From: Sphagnum magellanicum | Taxonomy: Eukaryota > Streptophyta > Sphagnopsida > Sphagnales > Sphagnaceae | Assembly (NCBI GenBank): GCA_021904315.1 | Contig: CM038917.1 | Coordinates: 19,824,041 to 19,888,040 of the forward strand | Direction of reading: 5' to 3' | Length of the DNA stretch: 64,000 nt | Shown here: one piece after another, positions 12,491-23,569 of the stretch | Layout of the letters: the number at the start of each line of letters is the position of its first letter | Numbering within the stretch: the stretch's first letter is position 1 | Translations under genes and position numbers: made by a program | Notes under the pieces: model-generated | What the model saw: only the letters and a program-made list of their open reading frames with translations | Database searches by the model: none | What the model was told of the DNA's origin: nothing

Positions 12491-14300
12491 GGCCTCACTT
12501 AAGAAGGTAAAGGTACAGATAAAGGTACCAATTTACCCTACCAGGCCTTGATACGAAGAGATGCTGAAGTTGCATCTTTTATGTGAATTGCCAACATCAA
12601 AGGGTTGGAAACTCTTTGTTGGAAACTCGGTTTTCAAAAGTTCACCTAGTTTCCAATTGCTTCTTTTTAACAATCATAGTCTAACATCAATTCCGACCTC
12701 ATTCAGTTGCATGTTCAACCAAACTTGGGCACATGGGCGGCATATTTGTGTACCATAGTCATGTGGACCAAATTCACCACATAAATGTGACAACCCAAAT
12801 TTCAGGTTCTTGTTGTGCATATTGTGTGACCCTATTTAGAAAAAGCATGTACTACACCTTCATCATTGATCCAGTTTCCAAGCCATGTTTTGGGGTGCTG
12901 CTCTGTAGTGGTTAATAGATTTCTCCATGTGGAAGTCACACACCAAAGAACAAGAGCATTGCGAGAATAAGGGCGCTTTTGAGGCAATAGCCGAGTGCAG
13001 ACTTGTTTCTAGGAATGCCCTCATCCATTACCCAACACACAGAATTTTTTTAACAATATTTTAAAAGGAGAAGATGTGAGATAAGAAGGAACCTTAAAAT
13101 AAAAATAAAAAAACATAAGAACCCACTAAAAAGCACTGAGAACCAACTCAGCACTAAAACAATGGTCTTGTCTTGTGGATGAAAAACTACATCCATCCAC
13201 TGTTTAATAAGTTTAAACACTCATATACCCACTATGTGAATAATTGTTTTACACCTATACTTACCCTGCTTATTGTGTAAGTAATAATAATAATAATTAT
13301 TATTATTATTATTATTATACTTACATTGAGAGGGGGTGTAAAAAAATTTATTTACACGTAGATAGCCTATGCAAATGTTTTGAGGTATGTAAGTGTGTAT
13401 ATCATATAGCCTTTGAGACTATATTTATTTGCAATCCATGTTAATTAGTTTGGGTGAATACCAATGTTCAATGGGTTTTTCGGCTCTAGGTCCACTTTGA
13501 TGGACACTTCACAAAAAGTTCTACTATTTTTGATTCTCCTCAAACAAAAAAGCTTTTCTTATCAATGCAATATTATTAGCCAAAAATATTGTCACTTTTG
13601 AGCCAAGAATATTGGAGAATGTCTTGAGTGCACGTTATTGAGCACATCTTCAGAACATATTACCCCACCTCAGTGCTTGAGTACAATTTCCACCTCAAGT
13701 TTGTTTATCACCATTTTTTGCATAGGCTTTTACAAGAGCTTGGGTGTGTATTCTAGTTCATAGTAATGCATCCCCAAAACTTTTTTTGTTTTCTGTGTTT
13801 CTTGACAATGGGTCATTTCAATTAGCCCCTCACCAAAAGAAATTGAAACTTTGAAAGCCCCCAAATGGAAGTTCCTGTAGTACCTTTACCATTTCAGCAA
13901 CAAACTATTGAATATTTAATTAAATTTGAAATCTTAATTTCAGCACTTGGTTTTCTAAATCTGAAATTTTGGACAAATAATGGTTATATCAAATAATAAA
14001 TGGGGCCTTATTACTGTTATGGAACATTTTAGTGTGTCTAAATCCTTCAATCTGAAGTCCCTGTCTACGCTTCAAAATCTAACAGTTGAACCTTTTGATT
14101 TGGCACAAATAATAAATAATTTTTCAAAAGTTCCGCAAAACAAAAATAATTTAATATATGCCGAAATGGTAAAGGTACTATGGTATATGTTTTCACACAA
14201 GCTACTAAGGTCAACTGATAATATCCCTAGTTTTCAAAGTGAAAATGATAAGAGCAAAAGGTGAAAATGTTTTTTTTGTGATTTTGATGTGACAAATCTA
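12491..14300. other. AT-rich intergenic with an ATT/TAA microsatellite
   Basis: A trinucleotide microsatellite, (TAA)n switching to (ATT)n, lies at 13281-13319. No gene was recognised. The frame at 13980-14264 is a short AT-rich opening without motifs. Confidence 0.45.
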
Positions 14301-14319
14301 ATATATTAATTCACTACGT

Positions 14320-14830
14320 ATGTTTGTTTGTCTGTCTGACGGGGGTTTTGGGGGGTGGGGGAGGGAGAGACCGGTGAAGTAGCGGGCGACCGGTGTCAGT
14401 CTATGACGGGGGTTAGACCACCACAGTTTCCGTGTACAAATCGTCTCCACAAAGCATTGCAACTGTCCGAAGGGTAGGAATGACGGTCGGATCACATCCC
14501 TCTCCCACCGCACCAAAGGCAGATATAAAAACCTTCCCCTCCGCCCCCCCCCCCCCCACCTACCGAAAGAACCGACGGTTATATAGAGGAGCGTGTTTTC
14601 GAAAATTTCTAAAACTTTCGAGAACCAAGGTTCAAAATGTCAGAACCAGGGTTTTGGGTTTTTTCACGTCGAGTAAGGGAGTAAATACCCGGACTGATAA
14701 CCTGAGGGTACACACGGCTGGTTCTGATATCCGCACAACGTCAGTCAGGACCATTGCGTGTTTAGGGTGGCTGGAGTGGCATAGCCACGGGTGTCCGAAG
14801 GTCACGAGTACCACTAATGGTCATTTATAA
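14320..14830 (+). promoter_or_regulatory. GC-rich island with a TATA box (promoter-like)
   Basis: This is an abrupt GC-rich block in AT-rich DNA with G-runs near 14341-14372, TATAAAAA at 14524-14531 and a run of 14 C at 14544-14557, a layout compatible with a core promoter reading rightwards. No confident coding region follows; the 132-codon frame through it has no recognisable domain. It could be an orphan promoter or the end of a transposon. Confidence 0.25.
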
Positions 14831-16749
14831 TAGAATTGATATTGCAAATAGACTACCAATTTATTTATAAGAATTCACAAAGTTAGGAACGGAAATGATA
14901 ACATTTGAACACACAACCATTAAAGTTTTTGAAGGGAAAACCATTTCAAAAGCATGAAATAGAAATTTGTAATGGGAAAAATGAGTTCAAAAATACAAAA
15001 AGTTCAATAATTCCACATCAAATACAATGATTAGATCTCTCAAGCTTGACAAAGGCCTTGCACTTTAAGTAAAGGTGAGATTCTAAGTCCAAAATGCTGA
15101 TCCCACCAAAAAAAGTAAAAGTGCTAAAATATTTTTAAGACTGGTAGAAAAAATCCTAACCACCTTTGAGAAACCTAATTTGAAAATTTGGATCAAACTC
15201 TACATTTTTTACATTAAAAATAAATTAATGTTTTTGATACTCAAGTTTTAGTAACAAGTTTTTGGTACTAAAATTCAATAGTAGATTTTCAATAATAAAA
15301 TCAATAATGGGTTTTTGATAATCAAATCTGATAACACAATGTTATTTATAATTTCTATCTAAAAAATCCTAAAATTTATTTTAGCCTTTAGCAACATCCT
15401 CCTTCTTATCTATGGTTTATATCCTCATGATTGATAGCCTAAAGGAGATGTAAAAATTATCTTAAAAAATGAAAACTTGTTCTACTAAAAACATAATTAT
15501 CCTACCATGGTAATAGGACCAGCCTCCTTTATTTCCAAATCCTAGAATCCCCCTCCATATTGATTATCGTATATATCCTCCAAGGTATGTCAATGGTAAA
15601 AGAACTAGTTGCACATGTAACTAATGCTGAAAAACACATGCATCCAATTTCAATTTTAGATGGAATTTGGAGGTGTAGAATTTGTTATTTGAAATCTTAA
15701 ATATTATACAACTCTTTATGATATGCAAAATTTTCAATAAATTCCAACAACATTACAAGGTGCAAAAGCATTAATTTAACATTGTAACCAATCTTTAGAA
15801 TCTTAAAATGGACTTAAATATGCTCGATATTAAATGTTGATTAATGCTTTGGAATGTTACAACATATGGAATTCAACATATTGTATGCAAATAAGTGGTC
15901 ATTGATTTTATGCACATAATAATCAGAATCTATGCACATGTGGAGGAATGCAAATTTTAAATTAATTTGAAATTTTATTTCAAATAACTATTCTACAATG
16001 TATTAACATCACTTGCGGGTGCATAAATTTTGAAATGCACATGTGAAAATGAAAATTTATGTGTACGAGTGGATTTTAGTGCAAAATTTCAAAACAATTT
16101 GAATTTTATTTTTGATAATTATTCTACATTAAATTAACATTGTGATTGTAGAAGAATTTGTTTCCATGTTATCCAGATTTATTACAAATGTTGTGTTTTA
16201 ATCCAAGTAGTTGTTTTAAAAAGAAATTTATATATATATTTAGATCAGTAAATTTGATCAAATTAAAAAAATGGGAGGATGGATGGAAGGAAAATGTCAA
16301 AGGATGAAAAAGATGTCTTTATTGAAATTCTTTCCATTAGGGTTGGTAGCAATGGCAGAAATCATTGGGTGGCTAGCATTGCACATCAGAACCATCAAAC
16401 ATGATTTGTTGGGAAAAATGTAACCTTCATTGCACCTTTGCATTGGAATTGTAGTTCAGAAGTTGAAGCTCGAATGGGAAGGTGAAGCTTAAATAGGAAA
16501 CATAATTTCATTTGTAGTTATTATTACATCAGTTGCATTAGAACGAAAGTGCATTCATTGTGTGGAGCTTTAATGGTCATTCTAGTTCAAGCTCTTTGAA
16601 AACTCCATACTACACCAATGTTCAATAGCTGTGAGAGGGTTATATTGGGTGTTATAATTACTATTGTAACCAATCAAGTGCATCATTTATTTTCACTAAC
16701 ATTAATGCCTCCAAATGTGACCTTCATCAACTAGTATAACAAGTTATAG
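14831..16749. other. AT-rich intergenic, nothing recognised
   Basis: No long open frame, no strong repeat and no RNA-gene signature was seen. Confidence 0.5.
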
Positions 16750-17932
16750 TGTAACCAAAAAGAGAGGGTGACAAGACGAAACAACAAACCCGACTACCAG
16801 TATGGGCCTAAGCAGAGTCGTCTCTTTTCTGATCTTCTGAGACAAACCACAATCTCTGACCCTTTCTCTCACTTCTCATCACAAGATATTCCTACATGCA
16901 TTCACTGATCTTTGAACAGAAACAACTCATACACTCACCAATCGGCAGAACGGATAACCAAATTCAAAACTTACACCTTGCTTTTCATGAGAATCTTCAG
17001 AGAGCACAAGCTTTTTGGCTCTAGTGTATTCATCAAAGATCAAACACCTATTAAGGTATAGCCTTTGAGGTCAGAGCTCTCGGTGCTCACTTGATCCATT
17101 GAGCTTCTAACTCGTTCCCCCACAGAATGCAACAATGTAGTTTTCCTTCACTTTGCTTGACTAAAGACCTATGACATGATTACCTTCGAGTCCAAAATGC
17201 ATTCTGAAACACCTGACTCTAAACAATCGATACCAAGCTTGCTAGTGCCACTCAAAGACACCAACTTTCATGCAAAATGATCAGTAGCACTGCTGGTCTC
17301 AAATCCTTTCTTCATTTTCACTCGATACACTCATTCTATTCCACCTTCAGGATTCTCCCCTGGGTCTCTGGTACTCATTCAGACCACAGCCGACAACACA
17401 GATGCAAGGCACTGCAACCCAAGCCCCTCATCCCTGATACTCACTCTCCTCAATATGCACTCCCATTCTAAGGCTCGAATCCCTCAAGTCATCCTCATAC
17501 CTCGGCACCAACCTTTCATAAGTGCCTTTACAAAACTACTTGGTTAAGTTGCTAACGCAGTGGAAAAATTTCAACAACCAGCCAAATTCCTTTCAAAACA
17601 AACATCCACACCTATCTATCCCTTTCTCTTTCTGTCTACCACCTTTTTTTCTTCCCCTCCCCCAACCATCACCCCACCACAACCTTCTGTCCTCCTCCCG
17701 CCCTCGTTCCTTCCACCTCCCCTCATCAATACAGCTCCATTCCTCACCATCATTCGCGCCGCCTCTTTCCTGCACTCCATAACACCCCAACCAAGAGAAA
17801 AGCCTCCCCATGCATTGTCTGCAACAGTAATGGAAAGATTCCAGCTACAAAAATGACGGCTAATAAAACAAAAAGCAAACCTCAAAAACATGTTGTGTTC
17901 ACACCAGTGAGGTGACCTATTGTTTGGTCACA
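16750..17932 (-). mobile_element. Ty3/gypsy 3' LTR
   Basis: Read on the minus strand it starts TGTGACCAAAC and ends TTTTTGGTTACA, giving short inverted termini. It is 1,183 bp and about 94% identical to the LTR at 5658-7855. It sits directly downstream of the integrase end of the minus-strand gypsy body, preceded by a purine-rich tract, so it is the 3' LTR. The bases flanking its outer end (TATAG on +) do not clearly match the bases before the 5658 LTR (CCTAG). Confidence 0.88.
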
Positions 17933-17936
17933 TATG

Positions 17937-17957
17937 TAACCCCTCCGTTCTTTAAAA
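17937..17957 (-). other. polypurine tract of the gypsy element
   Basis: On the minus strand AAAGAACGGAGGGG lies a few bases before the 3' LTR start, the position and composition expected for plus-strand DNA priming in LTR retroelements. Confidence 0.7.
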
Positions 17958-19060
17958 AAAGCTAAGACCCTCAGCTTCACTCAATCTTGTTGAACGTGAT
18001 AGATTTGAAGATCCCTACGAGATCTTTCCCACTGATGTCCATCAGCATCCTAGATGATGCAAATTCTGCTACCTTCTTCAAGATCAAAGTTCCCCTTCCC
18101 ATCTACATGCCCAATGAATTGGTATGGACCTTCCCAGCTTGCAACCAAAACTTTCTTCTTTCCTGGTTTCTTCATTTTAACCATTGTTTCACCTACAACC
18201 AGACCTTCAAAAGTTTGCTTACCTTTTCTACTATCATAGGTCTTCTTTTGTTTCTTCTGTGCTTGGTCCACATTGAACAAGACATTCTCGTGGATGCTTG
18301 CTATAAGCTTCACCTTCTGTAGAAATTGTGGTGCAGCAACTTCCACATCAACATTGTCATTAATCATAGCAGTTAGAGCGTGCAGGTAATTGTCTGCCTT
18401 GAGACGTGGTGTGTAACCAGTCAAAATCATGAAAGGCGAAAACTTGGTGTTAGCCTAGATCCCACATCTGTACCCAAACAATATCTTGGCTAGATGCTCA
18501 TCCCAATAATCTACGTTTTCTAGTGTTGCAACAAGAACAGTAATGCCGTGTTTGATAATCTTGATCAAGCGCTCCGCCATCCCATTACATTGAGGCCACT
18601 GAGGTGTAGTGTGCTAATGTTGGATGTCGTAGTCCTTGCACATAACATCGAATTCTATAGCCCATTCTCCACCATTGTCAATACGCACAAACTTGGGGAC
18701 TCCATACCTACAAATCATGTCATCTTCCAAAAACCTGGCCGCAGTTTTAACACCATGATCAACAACTGCCTTTGCCTCGCACCATTTAGAATAGTGGTCG
18801 ATGACCACCAGAATGTACCTGTTTCCTGACTTGGTTTCAGGCAATGGTCCTACAGTGTCCATAGCCACTCTATGAAACAGATCACAAATGGGTATATTCT
18901 TCAACTCTTCATCTTCAGAGCGTATACTCCCCATCCTTCTCACCATCTAACACTGTTGGCATACCTTTACAATAGTCTTCACATCTTCAGTCCGATTATG
19001 CCAAAAGTACCTCCTACATATTTCAGCCAAAGTCCTTTCTTTTCTAGAATGCCCTAGGTC
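17958..19060 (-). mobile_element. gypsy integrase region
   Basis: The minus-strand peptide shows DTVGPLPETKSGNRYILVV, the typical start of a retroviral-type integrase core, then YGVPKFVRIDNGGEW with the second catalytic Asp, and a GPY/F-type C-terminal module (SWEGPYQFIG). This order (RT then IN) is the gypsy order. No chromodomain was seen. The region is broken and is part of a fossil element. Confidence 0.85.
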
Positions 19061-21010
19061 TTTATGCATTCGGACTACTAGTCCCATGCGGTCTTCTGGC
19101 CTTGGTACAAGTAACCCCTTGAAATAAGTGATTGATCTTGCCAGTGGTAGTTCAATATTCTCTTCCTTGCTCTCTCAGATTCCACAGGATCAAGAATGTC
19201 TGGTAGCATGCCTCCTTGCAGTAAATCCATGCAGGTCACATCCTCCCATATGTCTCGGTGCCTTGTGTTTACTCCCCACTCATCCTCCTCATCGGAACCT
19301 ATAGGAACCAAGTCATGTTCACCATATTCAAACAGTTGTTGAGCTGCCAACACTAGCTCCAATTGCTATTGCTTATCATAGTACTGGGGTCTCCTTCTCT
19401 TCAGCACCACTCTCACATTATCGTCCTGCATAAGTTCACCCCCCTTTGCAATTTCTACTTCATATGGAACAAGCTCCTTGGGCTGGTCTTCTTTTGATAC
19501 AACGTCAACCACATACAGCTACTGGTTGTTAACATAATTACAGTGGTTGATGCTAAAGCAACACGCATGATGTTGTACACACTCCCTGTCCTTTCTCCTG
19601 ACACCGAACCATTCGGTTTCTTTGCCAGTCTAAACAAAGAAAGTCTCCCCTTCTCCTCTAGGTGTGTCAGTTAGTGTATTTCCAATGTCTTGGATCTCTT
19701 CACTAAAGTCATCATCATCCGTGGCTGGTCCAACTGGATTCCTACTCAAAGCATCGACATTCGTATGTCTAAGTCCTGGTCAGTGGATTATCTTGAAATT
19801 GAAATCCTGTAACATGTCAACCCACCTGCCTCTCCTGCCATACGCATCAGACACAGTAGCTAACCATTCTAAAGGTTTGTGATCTGTGCGCAAAATGAAA
19901 TGATTCCTGTGCAAGTATTGCCTGAAATGCATGATGCCCCAGATTAGTGCGTAGCATTCCCCTTCCATGGGATGGAATTTTCTCTGTGCTTCTGTCAAGC
20001 TCTTACTGGCATAAGCCACCACCTTCTCAAATCTTCCTTCTTTTTATGACAGTATAGCTTTAACACCTCTGGGTGACCAGTCAACATCCAGACAAAATGT
20101 TCTCTTGAAATCAGGTCGTGTGAGTACAGGCGCGTCAACCAGCGCTGCCTTTAGTTCTTGGAATGCATGTTGATAGCCCATATCCCACACAAAATTAACA
20201 TCCTTTTTGGTCAACTCAAATAGTGGAGCTGCCAGTTGCGAATAGCCTCGAACATAATTCCGGTAATACCCTATCAGACCTAAGAACGACCTAACATTTG
20301 TGACTGTGTTAGGTTGCGGAAAATGTAGAACTGCCTCAATTTTGCCAGGATCTGGTTTGGTGCCCTCCTCACTAACGACATGGCCCAAAAATGTAATGCT
20401 CTTTGCAGCAAAGCAACACTTGTTTGGGTTCAATTTGAGATTTACTTCCCTGAGTTTGTATAGCACTACACCTAGATGTTGAAAATGTTCCTCCCAACTT
20501 TCGCTGTGCACATTGAGGTCATCAACGAATACCTTCAAGAATTTGCTACCCAAGTCCTTAAAGACCTTCGACATAGTTTTGGTAAATGTACTCATTGCAT
20601 TCTTGAGGCCAAATGGCATGACTGTCCAGTCATACAACCCGGTTTTAGTAATTAAAGTTCTCTTCTTCATGTCTTCTGGAGCCATTCGAATTTGCTAGAA
20701 GCCAGACTACAAGTCTAAGGCAGTGAACCATGATGAGTTTCCCAGTTGATTAATCACATCCTCCACGAGTGGCATTGGAAATGAATCTCGACGTGTTTGT
20801 GCGTTAAGTGGTCGATAATCTCCACAGAAACGCTTGCTCCCATCCTTCTTCACTGGTAGAGTTACCCGACATGCATACTCAGAGCTACTGGGCTTCATCT
20901 TGCCCAAATCAACTAGGACATCAATTTGCCTCTTCACTTCTGCCTTTTCCCAATAGAATAATCGACCAAGAGATGATTTGCAAGGTGGGAACCCTTGCGT
21001 ATCCACAAAA
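19061..21010 (-). mobile_element. gypsy reverse transcriptase and RNase H region
   Basis: The minus-strand peptide contains SKRFCGDYRPLNAQT, the PFGLKNA box, the FVDDLNVHS catalytic box of Ty3/gypsy RT, GHVVSEEG and SFLGLIGYYRNY, followed by the RNase H signature YALIWGIMHFRQYL and LRTDHKPLEWL. This is clearly Ty3/gypsy and not copia. Broken. Confidence 0.9.
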
Positions 21011-23400
21011 TGTTCCCCAATAGTGCAGCAACCTAGTTCACCCTTGTTTTAAGCAAAAACATCTTGAAACTGCTCTAGAACTCTCTAGAGTTGTTGTTGT
21101 CTCTCTTCCTCAAAGCTGGTGTCAATCCTGATTTGCTGACAGATCTCCCTCCATCTAGTGTCCATTTCATCATGGTTGGATGATGCTAACTGCTTAGTGT
21201 GGCTGCCATCAGAGTTGCCATCTTTTGTTTGGACAGTCTATAGTAGTGCTAGAATTGAGGAGGCGTGTCCTCGGCTGGGTTGTTGCAGCAAAAGTGGGAT
21301 AGCTGCATCATGTGTGGATTCATACATGGCTTGTCTACATTGCTCTGCATCAGACACCCATCTCATCCAGTCTGCGTAATCATCCGCATCTATGATTTCT
21401 TCTTCCATGAACCCGTCAACTTGCTCCTGTAGTATCAATTGCAGAATCTTTTACAGCCCTTCTGACCTCACCAGATCCTCCAATTCAATATTTCTAAACT
21501 CATCCTCACACTCAATTTGTTTCAATCGATTAGACTCTGAATCACAGTGCCTGTTACCATCAGTACCAGTATCTGAATCCGAAGTAGACACATCATCTTC
21601 TTTGTTCATGATCACACGATCCTGATCTGGTATCCAGTCAGAATCATCATTGATGTGTGTGTTTTCCCAGATGGTCGTAGCTTTGTGCATCATAGCTTCT
21701 AAATTCATCCTCTGCAACAAATTCACCATCGTCAATGGTAGTACGTCCACATTGGTTCCGGGGCCGTGTCTTACTTGTATTAAACCCCATTCCACATCCA
21801 TAACTGCTCTAATTTTCATCAAAAAATCCAGTCCAAGGAGTACATCATAACTATCCGTGTCCACTACCATGAAGGTCATGGCACACTGTACGCCTCCAAC
21901 CTTGATAGGTATCTCATCAATTTGACCTAGAGCCTGTGTAACAACTCCTAACGCGGTTTTGTAAGTCTCAGATCTTGTTATGAGATGCATCATGCTTAGT
22001 TCTCTAACTACAGCGACAGCCATAACGGACATGGAAGCTCCAGTATCCACCAGACCTTCAACAACATAGTTGTTGATCTCCACAAGCAAATGCAGCATCT
22101 TGCTTCTATGGGTCTTGTTGATGCAGATCTTCCTCAGTGCTAGAACTGCAGAAACCACTGACATTTGATTTTCAATCGCCTCTGAATCCCTCTTTCTCCT
22201 AGCCAACTTTACCAAACTTTCAAGGTGTTCCAGCTCCCCTGGAATCATCAGAATGGTCTCCATAGGTGAGAGGGAAATCTTTCCCTTTATGAAGTGTGCA
22301 AGAATCTTGGATCTAACTAAAGTATCCCAACTTGCACCTACTTCATCTCCTACAGCTTCAGGGGTCGGCATAACCCCTCCTGGTGCTACATAAATAGGAA
22401 TCCTCCTTCTAAGCATTCGGGTGTAAGAGAAAAGGTTCTCATTCCCACATAGCTTATTAAGCTGTTGTGTGGTCGCTGCTTCATCATTCAGCAACACCTC
22501 CAAGAAGTTTGCTGCTCCAGAGTGTGATTTCCCATTTTTGGGCTTCTTCCAACATCTGTCCTCAGAATGCCCCAACCTTGAGCAGAAGAAACTTTTTATT
22601 CCACAATTCTCTGTCCTATGAGGCATACCGCACTTTGCACATTTTGGCTGTGCTTCATTTAACCTTGGACATGTGGTGGCCAAATGGTCCCCCCCTTTGC
22701 AAATTTGGCATCCTCCAAACGCAGTGGAAAAAGATGATGCTTCTGGATTATGCACAATCCCCTTGAAGAAGTTGATCAGGGTGTTGTTTAGTGTAGTGAC
22801 CTGTTTCTCCATCATGGTTTCCGAGGTCTCCTCTTCTTGTTCTTCTCTCAGAGGTTCATAAGGAGTCCCCCCAAGCTTGCCCATAACTCTCTCAAGTTCC
22901 GTTGCAGCACCAACTAACTCCTCAATATTTGTAAATGTTCTCACCACACACAATTTTCAAATTTCTAGCCTCAATCTGGCCAAAAATCTCCTTTTTTGCT
23001 CGGCGTCTTGTATCCGGCCCTTTTGAAACAGTTTGTCGAGACATTCATAATATTTTTGAACTTTGTCCTTGGGTTCTTGTTTGATGGCATCGAGCTTCAT
23101 CCTGATGTCATCAACATTAACATCTCCATATTTCTGTACTATCAGAGTCCTCAACTCAGCCAAATTTGTTGGTGTTGGTTGCAACTTCTTGAACCATTCC
23201 TTGGCTTTGCTTCTCAGATTTAGCTTCACAATCTTGAAGAGCTTATCTGCATTCAGATCTCGCACTTCAGCTGCCATGGTGAACCTCTCTGCCCAGTCAT
23301 TAACGTCCTCATGGTCTCGCCCCCAGAACAATTCATCCATTCCCTGGGGGCTAATCATTCTGCAAATGTCCTGCTCCAATCTAAAGCTTCAAGAAAAAAA
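21011..23400 (-). mobile_element. gypsy gag and aspartic protease region
   Basis: Gag on the minus strand starts near 23379 and includes the capsid-like WAERFTMAAEVRDLNADK stretch and CCHC-like knuckles (CQICKGGDHLATTC, CAKCGMPHRTENC, FFCSRLGHSEDRC). Downstream is a retropepsin-like domain with VEGLVDTGASMSVM and LGLDFL. An acidic linker leads towards RT. The gypsy body spans about 17.94-23.4 kb and is broken at roughly ten or more places. No 5' LTR adjoins it on the right; it gives way to hAT sequence near 23.4-23.6 kb. Fossil. Confidence 0.87.
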
Positions 23401-23569
23401 AAAAAATAGTTGTGATTCAATTTGAAAATTCGGACTAATCACCTTCTGCTACTGGTCTCAAAGGTACAAAGTCAGATGGAAAAGTGGAAAAACTTTGTTT
23501 ATTTATGGATTCTTGCTGGAACTGCCACCTTTCCTCTTAATTGTGCCATATCCTCCAGCTTATGAGGCA

